Source: Streptomyces rubellomurinus
GTDB taxonomy: Bacteria > Actinomycetota > Actinomycetes > Streptomycetales > Streptomycetaceae
Length of the DNA: 64,000 bases
NCBI RefSeq assembly: GCF_000961885.1
Contig: NZ_JZKH01000022.1
Location: 1-64,000, forward strand
Reading direction: 5' to 3'
In this document: positions 15,692 through 24,620 of the stretch, piece by piece
Layout of the letters: each line of letters starts with the position of its first letter
How positions within the stretch are numbered: the first letter of the stretch is position 1
The notes under the pieces: generated by a model
The model's input: the letters and a program-made list of their open reading frames with translations, nothing else
Databases searched by the model: none
Told to the model about the DNA's origin: nothing
Made by a program: the position numbers and the translations under genes

Positions 15692-18600
15692 CGGTCTGCG
15701 CGGAGCGGCAGGAGCCCGGCTCCTACCGCACGATCGGCGAGGCCGTCCAGGCCGCCCGCAGCGGTGCGGTGATCTCGGTGCGCCCCGGCCGGTACGAGGA
15801 GAACCTCGTCCTCACCAAGGTGGTGAGCATCACCGCCGAGGACGCGCGGGGCAGCGTGCGGATCAGCCCCCGGCGCGGCTCGGTCGTCCAAGTGCTCGCC
15901 GAAGCCGTCCAGTTGACCGGCCTGGTGCTGCAGGGGCAGGACGAGGACCTGCCCGCCGTGGACGTCCCGCGCGGCCAGCTCGCCCTGCAGGACTGCGAAG
16001 TGGTCGGCACCTCCTGGACGGCCGTACTCACCCGCCAGCAGGGCGAGTTGGCCATGCGCGGCTGCCGGGTCGTCAACCCGGCCGGGGCCGGCCTGGTCGA
16101 GACCTCCACCGGCTCCAGCGTCATCGAGGACAGCGTGGTCGAGCACCTCGGCACCTCCGCCCTGGTCATCGGCGAGCGCGCCAACCCGACCGTGCGCCGC
16201 TGCGTGCTGCGCGACGCCCGGGGCAACGGCGTGTGCGCCAACGGCGAGTCGCGCGGCGTCCTGGAGGACTGCGAGATCTCCGGCACCGACAAGCCCGCCG
16301 TCGCCATCGAGGAGCAGAGCAGCACCCGCCTGGTGCGCACCGGGATCCGCGACGCCGAACTCGGCGTCTTCGTCGGCTCCACGGCCCGCGTCGTCCTGGA
16401 GGACTGCACCGTCACGGCCGTGCGCGGCCACGGCTACGTGCTCACCAACGGCACCGACCCGCTGCTGCGCCGCTGCCGCGCCGTCCGCACCCGGGGCCAC
16501 GGCCTGCACATCGCCGGCCGGGCGCGCGGCACCCTGGAGGACTGCGAGGTCACCGCCGCCGCCCAGGCCGGCATCCACGTCGGCGGATCGGCCGGCCCCA
16601 GCCTGCTGCGCGCCGTGGTGCGCGACGGCGAGGGCGACGGCGTCGAGATCACCGGGGAGAGCGCCGCCGAGTTCGACCGCCTGGAGGTGCACGGCCCGGC
16701 CGGCACCGGCGTCGTCGTCCGCGAGGGCGCCAACCCGCTGCTGCGCCGCGCCACCGTCACCGCCGCCGGCGGGCACGGCATCGAGGTGCTGCGCGACGGG
16801 CGCGGCCGGATCGAGGACGCCACCGTGCTCGACTCCGGCCGGCACGGTGTCCGGATCGGCGACGGCGCCAACACCTACCTGGGCGCCGTCCTGCTGCGCG
16901 GCGGCAAGGGCTGCGGCGTCTCGGTCGGCCCCGAGGGCGTCGCCACCCTGCGCGACGTCGAGGCCGCCGACAACGCCCTGGACGGCGCCAGCGTCGAACG
17001 CGGCGGCGAACTCACCGCCACCCGTGCCCGGTTGCGCGCCAACCGCCGCCACGGCCTGCACCTGCTGCCGGGCGCCCGCGCCACGCTCACCTCCTGCCGG
17101 CTCACCGGCAACACCGAGGACGGGCTGCGCTCCGAGTCCGCCGAGTCCGTCCGGCTCACCGACTGCCTGGCCGCCGAGAACGAGGGCGCCGGGCTGCGGC
17201 AGACCGAGCCCACCGACCGCCTCGCCGTCGAGAACCTGGACAGCCGGGACAACCGCTCGCCGGACGCCCGCGGCGCCGCCGCCGCGTCCGCCGCGTCCGC
17301 CGCGCCCGGCGGTCCCGCGGCGGCGGACGGCGGCGGCGCGCCGGGGCAGCCGCAGCCGTCCGCGGGCGGGCAGCAGCAGGGCCCGCAGGCCGTCCTGCAG
17401 ACCCTGGTCGGGCTGGAGGGCGTCAAGGAGCAGGTCGCCACCCTGGTCAACCTCAACAAGCTGGCCCGGCGCCGCGAACAGGCCGGGCTGCCCGCCCTGC
17501 CGATGAGCCGCCACCTGGTCTTCGCCGGCCCGCCCGGCACCGGCAAGACCACGGTGGCCCGGTTGTACGGGGCGATCCTCGCCGAGCTCGGCGTGCTCCG
17601 CGGCGGCCACCTCGTCGAGGTCGCCCGCGCCGACCTGGTCGCCCCGATCATCGGCGGCACCGCGCTCAAGACCACCGCGGTGGTCAAGGAGGCCCTCGGC
17701 GGGGTGCTGTTCATCGACGAGGCGTACACCCTGTCCGCCGGCTCCGGCGGCGCCGGCCCGGACTTCGGGCGGGAGGCCGTCGACACCCTGGTCAAGCTGA
17801 TGGAGGACCACCGCGAGGACCTGGTCGTCATCGTCGCCGGGTACGAGACCGAGATCCACGAGTTCCTGGCCTCCAACCCGGGCCTGGCCTCCCGGTTCAG
17901 CCGCACCGTCGCGTTCCGGAACTACAGCGTCGACGAGCTCACCACCATCGTCGAACACGCTTCCGGCGGGCACGGCTACGAACTCGCCGAGGGCACCCGC
18001 GAAGCCCTCACCGTCCACTTCGAGCGGATGCCCAAGGGCGCCGACTTCGGCAACGGCCGGGCCGCCCGCAAGGTCTTCGAGGAGATGGTCGACCGGCAGG
18101 CCTCCCGGCTCGCCGCGCTCGACCACTTCGACAACGCCGACCTCACCCGGCTGCTGCCCGCCGACGTCGGCGAGGAGGCCGCCGCCGCCGTCGCCCGCGC
18201 CGCCGCCGGCCAGGGCGAACCCGAGGCGCCCGGCCTGCTCGACCGGCTGCGCGGCATGGTCGGCCTGGCTGCCGCCAAGCAGCAGGTCGAGGACCTGGTC
18301 AACGTCACCCGGCAGACCCGCCGCCGGCTCGACGCCGGCCTGCCCGCCGCCACCATCGGCCACCACCTGGTCTTCTCCGGGCCGCCCGGCACCGGCAAGA
18401 CCACCGTCGCCCGGCTCTACGGCGAACTGCTCGCCGAGCTCGGCGTGCTGCCCTCCGGCCGGCTCGTCGAGACCGCCCGCGCCGACCTCGTCGGCCGCTA
18501 CGTCGGCCACACCGCCCAGCTCACCCGCGACGCCTTCGAACGCGCCCGCGGCGGCGTCCTGTTCATCGACGAGGCCTACACCCTCACCCCCCGCGGCGGC

Positions 18601-19047
18601 GCCGGCGGCGACTTCGGGCAGGAGGCCGTCGACACCCTGATGAAGCTGATGGAGGACCACCGCGACGAGGTGGTCGTCATCGTCGCCGGCTACGAGGAGG
18701 AGATGCGCGGCTTCCTCTCCTCCAACCCCGGCCTGGCCTCCCGGTTCTCCCGCGAGATCACCTTCGACCACTACGCGGACGACGAACTCGTCGCCATCGT
18801 CCGCCGCCAGGCCGAGACCGCCGGGTACCACTGCGCCCCGCAGACGCTCGCCGCCCTCGCCGCCCACTTCGCCGCCGCCCCGCGCGACCGCTCCTTCGGC
18901 AACGGGCGCTTCGCCCGGCAGGTGCTGGAATCGATGATCACCCGCCAGGCCGGTCGGCTCGCCCGCCTCGACGTCGCCGACCTCGACGAGCTCAGCCTGC
19001 TGCTGCCGCAGGACCTCCCGGCCGACCGGACCGGCGGCCGGCCGTGA
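15673..19047 (+). CDS. Right-handed beta-helix protein fused to two CbxX/CfqX-type AAA+ ATPase domains
   Basis: 1124 aa from ATG 15673. Residues about 1-530 are a parallel beta-helix of roughly 22-24-residue coils (repeating G-x-G-V-x2...A-x2-R-x-C/V... and LEDCEV-type turns), opening [29 protein letters not shown] as in pectate-lyase-like folds. A low-complexity linker (about 531-572) precedes AAA-1: Walker [16 protein letters not shown] at about 617, Walker [13 protein letters not shown], sensor-1 [13 protein letters not shown]-2: Walker A at about 901, Walker B the same, sensor-1 [13 protein letters not shown]-2 keeps the pore-loop-like GRYVGHT, but AAA-1 has APIIGGT. CbxX-type ATPases remodel protein complexes; the helix may bind the target. 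Followed by a VWA protein gene with its own promoter. Confidence 0.88.
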   Translation: MSRPVLTVCAERQEPGSYRTIGEAVQAARSGAVISVRPGRYEENLVLTKVVSITAEDARGSVRISPRRGSVVQVLAEAVQLTGLVLQGQDEDLPAVDVPRGQLALQDCEVVGTSWTAVLTRQQGELAMRGCRVVNPAGAGLVETSTGSSVIEDSVVEHLGTSALVIGERANPTVRRCVLRDARGNGVCANGESRGVLEDCEISGTDKPAVAIEEQSSTRLVRTGIRDAELGVFVGSTARVVLEDCTVTAVRGHGYVLTNGTDPLLRRCRAVRTRGHGLHIAGRARGTLEDCEVTAAAQAGIHVGGSAGPSLLRAVVRDGEGDGVEITGESAAEFDRLEVHGPAGTGVVVREGANPLLRRATVTAAGGHGIEVLRDGRGRIEDATVLDSGRHGVRIGDGANTYLGAVLLRGGKGCGVSVGPEGVATLRDVEAADNALDGASVERGGELTATRARLRANRRHGLHLLPGARATLTSCRLTGNTEDGLRSESAESVRLTDCLAAENEGAGLRQTEPTDRLAVENLDSRDNRSPDARGAAAASAASAAPGGPAAADGGGAPGQPQPSAGGQQQGPQAVLQTLVGLEGVKEQVATLVNLNKLARRREQAGLPALPMSRHLVFAGPPGTGKTTVARLYGAILAELGVLRGGHLVEVARADLVAPIIGGTALKTTAVVKEALGGVLFIDEAYTLSAGSGGAGPDFGREAVDTLVKLMEDHREDLVVIVAGYETEIHEFLASNPGLASRFSRTVAFRNYSVDELTTIVEHASGGHGYELAEGTREALTVHFERMPKGADFGNGRAARKVFEEMVDRQASRLAALDHFDNADLTRLLPADVGEEAAAAVARAAAGQGEPEAPGLLDRLRGMVGLAAAKQQVEDLVNVTRQTRRRLDAGLPAATIGHHLVFSGPPGTGKTTVARLYGELLAELGVLPSGRLVETARADLVGRYVGHTAQLTRDAFERARGGVLFIDEAYTLTPRGGAGGDFGQEAVDTLMKLMEDHRDEVVVIVAGYEEEMRGFLSSNPGLASRFSREITFDHYADDELVAIVRRQAETAGYHCAPQTLAALAAHFAAAPRDRSFGNGRFARQVLESMITRQAGRLARLDVADLDELSLLLPQDLPADRTGGRP

Positions 19048-19093
19048 GGACGTACGGGCGGTCATGCGGACGGCCGTACGGACGTCGGCCGGC

Positions 19094-19115
19094 TGTCAGT
19101 GCCCCCTCCTAGGGT
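19094..19115 (+). promoter_or_regulatory. RecA-NDp / PafBC-type DNA-damage promoter
   Basis: The sequence CTGTCAGTG, eight bases, then TAGGGT fits the published mycobacterial/actinomycete motif TTGTCRGTG-N8-TAnnnT at all fixed positions but the first T. PafBC drives most LexA-independent DNA-damage genes from it. It lies 66 bases before the VWA gene start, with transcription predicted to begin near 19122. Confidence 0.65.
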
Positions 19116-19180
19116 GGAACCAACGTCGAAGGGGGCGCCGGAAACCGGCGTCGGGGCGGCGTCCGGAGAGGGGTACAGCC

Positions 19181-20272
19181 ATGTCGGCGAACACGATCAA
19201 GCACAAGGTCAACCACGTCTCGCTGGTGGTCGACAAGTCCGGCTCGATGGGGCCGCACGCGAACCAACTCGTGCGGGTGGTCGACGAGTTCGTGAAGGGC
19301 CTCCAGGAGGAGTCGGACCGGCTCGGGCACGAGACCCGGATCAGCCTCTACGCCTTCGACCACCAGGTGCAGAACCTGGTCTGGGACATGGACGTCAAGC
19401 ACCTGCCGTCGCTGCGCGGCCTCTACTCCGTCGACAACGGGGCGACGGCGCTGATCGAGGCGGCGGTGAAGTCGATCGACGACCTGAAGAACATCTGGGA
19501 GGGCTACGGGGAGCACTCCTTCCTCCAGGTCGTCGTCACCGACGGCGAGGAGAACGCCTCCGGCTGCTCGGAGAGCGGCGAGATGCACGCCCGGATGGGC
19601 GGCCGCCGGGGCTCCGCCGTCCTGAAGAACTGGCTCGACCGCATCCAGGGCGCGATGGACGAGCTGCCCGACCACTGGACGTCGGCGATCCTGGTCCCGA
19701 ACTCCCTGGCCAAGCGCACCGCGCAGGAGTACGGCTTCCCGGCGGGCAACATCGCGATCTGGGACGCGGACTCCACCAAGGGCGTCGAGGAGGCCATCGG
19801 CACGGTCAAGTCGGCCGCCACGAGCTTCCTGCGCGGCCGCGAGCAGGGCGTGCGCGGCACCAGGAACCTGTTCGCGATGGGCCAGGACCTGAACACCGCC
19901 GACGTGAAGGCCAACCTGGACGCCCTCGACACCGGCAAGTACATCCTGGTGCCCGTCGACGAGAACACGCCGATCCGCGAGTTCGTCACCCGCGCCGGGC
20001 ACGCGTACACGACCGGCTGCGCCTTCTACGAGCTGTCCAAGCGCGAGAAGATCCAGGGCAGCAAGCAGCTGGCCGTGGCGGAGAAGGACCCGGCCACCGG
20101 CCGGATGACGGGCCGGGTCTTCTCGGGCCCGGCGGCCCGCCGGCTCCTCGGCCTGCCGAACGCGGAGGCCACCGTGAAGCCGGGCGAGAACCCGGCGTAC
20201 ACCGTGTTCGTCCAGTCGACCTCGGTGAACCGGAAGCTGGTCCCGGGCACCAAGCTGCTCGTCATGCTGTGA
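19181..20272 (+). CDS. VWA-domain protein, probable partner of the AAA+ ATPase
   Basis: 363 aa from ATG 19181 (GGAGAGG upstream). Residues about 8-215 are a von Willebrand factor A domain: the MIDAS motif DKSGSMG, then YAFDHQVQNLVWDMD, DNGATALIEAA (the MIDAS threonine) and LQVVVTDGEENASG. A region rich in Lys/Arg links to a C-terminal domain of about 100 residues (KYILVPVDENTPIREFVTRAGHAYTTGCAFYELSKREKIQG ... VFVQSTSVNRKLVPGTKLLVML) that I do not recognise. There is no signal peptide or membrane segment. AAA+ ATPases of the MoxR class commonly work with VWA proteins; here the ATPase is CbxX-like. Its own promoter matches the DNA-damage motif, 134 bases after the ATPase stop. Confidence 0.85.
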   Translation: MSANTIKHKVNHVSLVVDKSGSMGPHANQLVRVVDEFVKGLQEESDRLGHETRISLYAFDHQVQNLVWDMDVKHLPSLRGLYSVDNGATALIEAAVKSIDDLKNIWEGYGEHSFLQVVVTDGEENASGCSESGEMHARMGGRRGSAVLKNWLDRIQGAMDELPDHWTSAILVPNSLAKRTAQEYGFPAGNIAIWDADSTKGVEEAIGTVKSAATSFLRGREQGVRGTRNLFAMGQDLNTADVKANLDALDTGKYILVPVDENTPIREFVTRAGHAYTTGCAFYELSKREKIQGSKQLAVAEKDPATGRMTGRVFSGPAARRLLGLPNAEATVKPGENPAYTVFVQSTSVNRKLVPGTKLLVML

Positions 20273-20531
20273 CGGGCTCCGGCGCCGACGCCGGTGAGGA
20301 AGGTTGCGTCGGAGCGGGCCGTCGCCTGACCTCCTGGGTGTCGTGCCGTTCCCGCACCCTGTCCCACGGCCCGCGGGCCCGCCCCGGTTCACCTGAACCG
20401 CCTTGGCGCGAGCCCCCGTTGAGCGGGTCGGGGCGCGGCGGGGGCCGCCTTCCGGCCAACCCCCGGCTCCGGCCGGTCGGAGGCGGAAAACCCCCTGCCG
20501 GAGCGGCCGCCGCTCGCTACGGTCTCCCGGT

Positions 20532-20590
20532 GGCACTCGACGCCGTCGAGTGCCAGCGGCAGGAACCGGTGCGAGTCCCGGGTACGGGAC
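20532..20590. promoter_or_regulatory. Two inverted repeats before the 20606 gene
   Basis: GGCACTCGA-CGCCG-TCGAGTGCC (20532-20554) and GTCCCG-GGTA-CGGGAC (20575-20590) lie in the leader of the next gene. The first could be an operator or hairpin. In the remainder of the 333-base gap 20273-20605 I see no gene and no convincing promoter. Confidence 0.4.
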
Positions 20591-20605
20591 CGGGAAGGAA
20601 CGACG

Positions 20606-20989
20606 ATGGATGCGGACGAGGCGCAGGCCCGGGAGTACCTGGCGGCGCTGGTGAGCGGACCGGAGCCGATCCGGCCGGGGCAGCCCGCGCTGGCGGTGCC
20701 CGAGCAGCGGGCCGAGGTCGTGATCGCGGTGGCCCGCCGGCTGGCGCTGAAGGCGGCGCCCCGGCCGGGGACGGCAGCGGGGCCGAACCCGGCGCCGGAG
20801 CTGCTGAGCGTGGCCGAGGCCCTGGTGGTGGACGAGCACCCGGCGGCGGCCGACTGGTCGGCGGCCGACCGGGACCGGCTGGTGGGCTGGGTGGCGGTGC
20901 TGATCGAGCACCGGGGCGAGGACGGCGTGCAGGACCTGGTCCGGGCGTTAGCCGCAGAGCTGCGGGACGAGCCCGGAGGGAGCCGCTGA
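20606..20989 (+). CDS. Hypothetical protein, 127 aa
   Basis: ATG 20606 with an AAGGAA-type SD about 6 bases upstream. The protein is acidic and entirely helical by composition (AEVVIAVARRLALKAA; LLSVAEALVVDEHPAAADWSAADRDRLVGWVAVLIEHRGEDGVQDLVRALAAEL). There is no signal peptide, membrane segment or cysteine pattern. I do not recognise a family. It precedes the ECF sigma gene on the same strand by 160 bases, but the intervening region has its own palindrome, so co-transcription is uncertain. Confidence 0.6.
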   Translation: MDADEAQAREYLAALVSGPEPIRPGQPALAVPEQRAEVVIAVARRLALKAAPRPGTAAGPNPAPELLSVAEALVVDEHPAAADWSAADRDRLVGWVAVLIEHRGEDGVQDLVRALAAELRDEPGGSR

Positions 20990-21035
20990 CGGCCCACTGA
21001 CGGACGGCGCGGCGGGACGTTAGCGGAGCGTTGGT

Positions 21036-21049
21036 GGCGCATTTGCGCC
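21036..21049. promoter_or_regulatory. 14-bp palindrome upstream of the ECF sigma gene
   Basis: GGCGCA-TT-TGCGCC, perfect, about 100 bases before the sigma-factor start. A candidate operator; no promoter elements are assigned with confidence. Confidence 0.35.
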
Positions 21050-21148
21050 GCCCGGCACGCTGCTGTCACAGCCGCCGGCAGCGGGGACGACCGGCACAGG
21101 TGTCCCCGAGTCCGAGCGGTGCTCCCAGCCCGACCTGAGAGGTAGCGC

Positions 21149-21856
21149 GTGTCGTCGAAGCCGTCCGTCGCCCAGTCCGCGCCCGGCGCCGAGATCGTCC
21201 GGATTCCCGTCCAGCGCCAGGCCTCCAGCGCCGGGACCGGCCCCGAGGCTCCCGAGGCCGCCGCGTCCGCCACCGCCGTGCCCGCCACCGGTGTGCCCGC
21301 CGCGAAGCCCCGCCCGACCCTCGACCCGGACACCCTGGCCGAGATCTACCGCCTGCACGGCGGGTACCTGCTGCGCTCGCTGCTGCGCGCCACCGGAGGC
21401 GACCGCGGCAAGGCCGAGGACATCCTGCAGGAGACCCTGCTGCGCGCCTGGCAGCACCCGGAGGCGCTGGCCGCCGGCCCGGAGCAGAGCCGCCCGTGGC
21501 TGTTCACGGTGGCCCGCCGGATCGCCATCGACCACTACCGGATGGCCGCCGCCCGCGCGAAGGAGGTCATCGGCGAGGCGCCCGAGGACCGCCCGCTGGC
21601 CGAGGACCCGTACGAGCAGGTGGTGGTCGCCCGGGACATCTCGCTGGCGCTGCGCCGGGTGCAGAAGCACCACCGCGAGGTGCTGGTCGAGCTGCACCTG
21701 AAGGACCGCTCGGTGCAGGAGGCCTCGGCCCGGCTGGGGGTGCCGCCGGGGACGGTCAAGTCCCGCAACTTCTACGCGATCCGGGCGCTGCGCCCGGTGC
21801 TGGCCGCCGAGCACGGCTACGCCCCGGCCCGGTCGGCCCCCGCCGGGACGGCCTGA
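21149..21856 (+). CDS. ECF-family RNA polymerase sigma factor
   Basis: 235 aa from GTG 21149 (GAGAGGT upstream). An unusual low-complexity N-terminal extension of about 55 residues precedes sigma region 2 (EIYRLHGGYLLRSLLRATGGDRGKAEDILQETLLRAWQHPE; WLFTVARRIAIDHYRMAAAR). Region 4 is LRRVQKHHREVLVELHLKDRSVQEASARLGVPPGTVKSRNFYAIRALRPVL. It looks closest to the SigK/SigL group of actinobacterial ECF factors. No anti-sigma gene is adjacent: the next gene is convergent and separated by a strong terminator, so its regulator, if any, lies elsewhere. Confidence 0.9.
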   Translation: MSSKPSVAQSAPGAEIVRIPVQRQASSAGTGPEAPEAAASATAVPATGVPAAKPRPTLDPDTLAEIYRLHGGYLLRSLLRATGGDRGKAEDILQETLLRAWQHPEALAAGPEQSRPWLFTVARRIAIDHYRMAAARAKEVIGEAPEDRPLAEDPYEQVVVARDISLALRRVQKHHREVLVELHLKDRSVQEASARLGVPPGTVKSRNFYAIRALRPVLAAEHGYAPARSAPAGTA

Positions 21857-21886
21857 CCGGCTGCCGCTCCGACCGGGTGCCGCCCC

Positions 21887-21933
21887 CACGACGAACCGCC
21901 CCTCGCCGCGACGGCGCGGGGCGGTTCGTCGTG
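21887..21933. terminator. Bidirectional terminator between sigma factor and serine hydrolase
   Basis: A perfect 16-bp stem: CACGACGAACCGCCCC (21887-21902) pairs with GGGGCGGTTCGTCGTG (21918-21933) around a 15-base loop. It lies between two convergent stop codons (21856 and 21948). Confidence 0.85.
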
Positions 21934-21947
21934 CCCGGGCGGGAGGC

Positions 21948-23237
21948 TCAGAACCGGGTGTCCTCCACGGCCGGCAGCAGGACGTCCCCGGCCCCCGCGC
22001 CGTTCGCCGGGGCGGCCGCGTCGCGCTGCGCGAGGCGCGGGGCGGCAGCGGCCGGCTTGGCGCCGCAGAACGCGGGCTCCAGCGCGCTCATCAGGCCCTG
22101 GGTCACCGAGCCGTTGTTGGAGGCGTTCGCGAAGACCACGACGCTGCGGTGGCCGTCCGGGGCGGTGAAGGACTGCGTCTGGTAGCCCTGGACGATGCCG
22201 CCGTGCCCGTACACGTCGCCGCAGGACAGCGTGATCCGGCGCAGCCCCAGCCCGTAGCTGATCTTGGGGTTGGGGGTGGGCAGCACGGCGGTCATCTGCT
22301 GGAGCGAGGCGTCGCTGACCAGCCCGCCCGCGCTGCCGGCGGCCAGGGCGGTGAGGAAGCGGTCGAGGTCCTCGGCGGAGGAGATGACGCCGCCGGCGGC
22401 CCACAGCCAGGAGGCGGTCTGCTCGGTGGAGTCGAGCAGCGGCTTGGTGCGGTCGTCGTTGGTGAGGTAGCCGGTGACGTGCGGGCCGGTGATCTTCTCG
22501 TCCGGCACCACGAAGGAGGTGCGGCGCAGGCCGAGCGGCTCGATGATCCGCTCGCGCAGCACGTCCGCGTAGGGGCGGCCGGTGAGGTGCTCGACGGCGA
22601 GGCCCATCAGCACGAAGTCGGTGTTGGAGTAGGAGTAGCGGCTGCCCGGGGTGTACTGCACGCCGTGCTTGACGGACATCGCCACCAGGTCGGCCGGCGC
22701 GTACACCTGGGTGCGGATGCGGGCCTCGAAGGCGCTGGTGGTCTCCTCGCCGGGCTGCTCCAGCAGGTCGTTGGTGTGGTCGTAGATCCCGGCGCGGTGT
22801 TCCATGACCTGGCGGCCGGTCATGGTCCAGTCCTCCGGGAGGGTGCCGGCGGGCAGGTAGTCGCGCAGCGGCTTGTCGAGGTCGATGCGCCCCTGCTCCG
22901 CCAGCTGCATCACGAGAACGGCGGCGAACATCTTGCTGTTGCTGCCGACCCGGAACCTCCACGAGGATTTCATCGGGGTGCCGTCGAGGTCGGCCTGACC
23001 GACCGCCAGGGAGCGGACGGACTCCGTGTCGCCGTGGTCGCGGATCACCGCGAAGGCGCCGGGCGCGCCGGCGGCCTGGGTGGCCTTCAGGGCGGCGAGC
23101 ACGCCCGCGGTGTCGGGCGCGGGGGCCGCGCCGGCGGTGCCCGGTGCGGCGGCCGTGGCCTGGGCGGCACCGGTCGCGAGCAGGACGGCCGTGGCGGCGG
23201 CCACCGCCAGGGGGCGCAGAAGGCTGGTCTTCGCCAT
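21948..23237 (-). CDS. Secreted serine hydrolase, beta-lactamase / D-Ala-D-Ala carboxypeptidase family
   Basis: 429 aa from ATG 23237 with GAGGAAC just upstream. Signal peptide about 1-30 (LAVAAATAVLLATGAAQATAA). It has the three penicillin-recognising motifs: S99-x2-K102 (GSNSKMFAAVLVMQL), Y-S-N (RYSYSNTDFVLMGL) and HGG in place of KTG (YGHGGIVQGYQ), the set seen in class C-like enzymes and the Streptomyces R61 DD-peptidase group. It could be a DD-peptidase, an esterase or a D-aminopeptidase; sequence alone does not decide. A C-terminal extension of about 40 residues (AAAAPRLAQRDAAAPANGAGAGDVLLP) is low complexity. Monocistronic: terminator after, divergent promoter region before. Confidence 0.87.
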   Translation of the reverse strand: MAKTSLLRPLAVAAATAVLLATGAAQATAAAPGTAGAAPAPDTAGVLAALKATQAAGAPGAFAVIRDHGDTESVRSLAVGQADLDGTPMKSSWRFRVGSNSKMFAAVLVMQLAEQGRIDLDKPLRDYLPAGTLPEDWTMTGRQVMEHRAGIYDHTNDLLEQPGEETTSAFEARIRTQVYAPADLVAMSVKHGVQYTPGSRYSYSNTDFVLMGLAVEHLTGRPYADVLRERIIEPLGLRRTSFVVPDEKITGPHVTGYLTNDDRTKPLLDSTEQTASWLWAAGGVISSAEDLDRFLTALAAGSAGGLVSDASLQQMTAVLPTPNPKISYGLGLRRITLSCGDVYGHGGIVQGYQTQSFTAPDGHRSVVVFANASNNGSVTQGLMSALEPAFCGAKPAAAAPRLAQRDAAAPANGAGAGDVLLPAVEDTRF

Positions 23238-23292
23238 GTTCCTCGGTCTCTCGTCGGCTGACGCGGTGTCGGACCGCGTCGATCGAAGATCC

Positions 23293-23322
23293 ACTATCGA
23301 CTGACCGGCGGCCGGTGGGCAA
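23293..23322 (-). promoter_or_regulatory. Candidate promoter of the serine hydrolase gene
   Basis: On the minus strand TTGCCC (23322-23317) and GATAGT (23298-23293) are 18 bases apart, a fair vegetative match; the start codon is about 55 bases on. Nothing else stands out in the 289-base divergent gap 23238-23526. Confidence 0.35.
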
Positions 23323-23526
23323 CCTGAACCGGTCCGAGCGGATGGTCCGTTGCCGGTGGGGCCGGTGGGGCGCACCAACCGTTTTCCGGGCCGGGGCCAA
23401 GGCTTTACCTGCTGTCGTCTACCCGCGTTGACCGCGCCCCGCCATGCTGTTCCAGCAGCCCGCGCGGCCCCGGACCAGCCCGCGCCCGGGCGACTTCCCC
23501 TTCCCCTCGCCGACCGTGGAGCCCCC

Positions 23527-24534
23527 ATGTCCCTGGCCACCTTCGCGCGCCGCACCGGCGCCCTGCTGCTCGCCACCGCCGGCCTGATATCCGCCGCGGG
23601 CACCGCGCAGGCCGCCACCGCGCGGGCCGCCCTCACCTCCGGCACGTACACCGCGGTCGTCTTCCCCGACCAGGACCACACGGTGGTCTACAACCTGATC
23701 AACTCGGCCACCAAGTCCGTCGACGTCACCATGTACGAGCTGCGCGACACGACGGCGGTCAACGCCCTGATCGCCCGTCAGCGGGCGGGCGTCAAGGTCC
23801 GGGTGATCCTGGACGCCAAGCACACGTCGGTCAACTCCGCCGCCTACAGTGCGCTCCAGGCGGCCGGCGTGGGCGTGACGTACTCCTCCTCGGCGTACGT
23901 CTACACCCACCAGAAGACCGTCACCGTGGACGGCGCCAAGTCCCTGATCCTGACCGGGAACCTGGACGCCACCTACTACAGCACCAGCCGGGACTACGGC
24001 GTCGTCGACACCGACGCCAACGACGTCGCCGCGATCGAGCGGGTCTTCGCCGCCGACTACGCCAAGACCTCCGTCACCCCCGCGGACGGCGACAACCTGG
24101 TCTGGTCGCCCACCGACTCGCAGGACCGGCTGCTGGCCCTGATCAACGGCGCGCAGACCTCGCTCGACGTCGAGGAGCTGGAGTTCGGCGACCAGGCGCT
24201 GGTCGACGCGATCACGGCGGCCGCCGACCGGGGCGTCGCCGTGCGCGTCGTCGGCATGAACCCGAGCTCGTACGGCTGGGCCTTCGACCAGGTCACCGCG
24301 TCCGGCGCCCGGGTCGTCACCTACTCCTCGACCACCGGCCTGTACATCCACGCGAAGGCCATCGTCGCCGACTACGGCACCGCCTCGGCCAAGGTGTTCG
24401 CCGGCTCGGAGAACTTCTCCGACAACTCGCTGAACAACAACCGCGAGCTCGGCCTGATCGTCGGCGACGCCGGGGTGCTCACCACCGTCGAGTCGACCTT
24501 CGCCACCGATTTCGCCAACGGGCTGCCCTACTAG
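23527..24534 (+). CDS. Secreted phospholipase D-like phosphodiesterase
   Basis: 335 aa from ATG 23527. Signal peptide about 1-30 (TGALLLATAGLISAAGTAQAA). Two complete HKD half-sites: H128-x-K130-x4-D135 (THQKTVTVD), followed by TGNLD, and a second HAKAIVAD followed by AGSENFSDNS. The two halves form one active site with a phospho-histidine intermediate. The size and secretion suggest a phospholipase, nuclease or cardiolipin-synthase-like hydrolase; substrate is not decidable. The next gene, 86 bases on, encodes another secreted phosphoesterase, so a joint role in phospholipid or nucleic-acid scavenging is plausible. Confidence 0.87.
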   Translation: MSLATFARRTGALLLATAGLISAAGTAQAATARAALTSGTYTAVVFPDQDHTVVYNLINSATKSVDVTMYELRDTTAVNALIARQRAGVKVRVILDAKHTSVNSAAYSALQAAGVGVTYSSSAYVYTHQKTVTVDGAKSLILTGNLDATYYSTSRDYGVVDTDANDVAAIERVFAADYAKTSVTPADGDNLVWSPTDSQDRLLALINGAQTSLDVEELEFGDQALVDAITAAADRGVAVRVVGMNPSSYGWAFDQVTASGARVVTYSSTTGLYIHAKAIVADYGTASAKVFAGSENFSDNSLNNNRELGLIVGDAGVLTTVESTFATDFANGLPY

Positions 24535-24579
24535 GCCGGTTGGCGAGCGCACGCACCACAGCCCGCCACCCCCCGATCC

Positions 24580-24602
24580 GGGCGGCCCCGCGAGGGCCGC
24601 CC
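24580..24602 (+). terminator. Hairpin between the two phosphoesterase genes
   Basis: GGGCGGCCC-CGCGA-GGGCCGCCC, a 9-bp stem with 5-base loop, 45 bases after the phospholipase D-like stop and 18 before the next start. It may terminate or attenuate transcription into the second gene. Confidence 0.5.
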
Positions 24603-24620
24603 TTCACCCGAGGACTCGTC

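Noticed and set aside
15700..17250. Possible tandem-repeat or CRISPR-like array because of regular short similarities
   Set aside because: The periodicity is the codon-level echo of beta-helix coils in an intact reading frame; there are no identical repeats with unique spacers.
20273..20605. Small genes in the gap before 20606
   Set aside because: The short frames here have no SD, no start in a sensible place, and Arg/Pro-rich compositions typical of non-coding GC-rich DNA.
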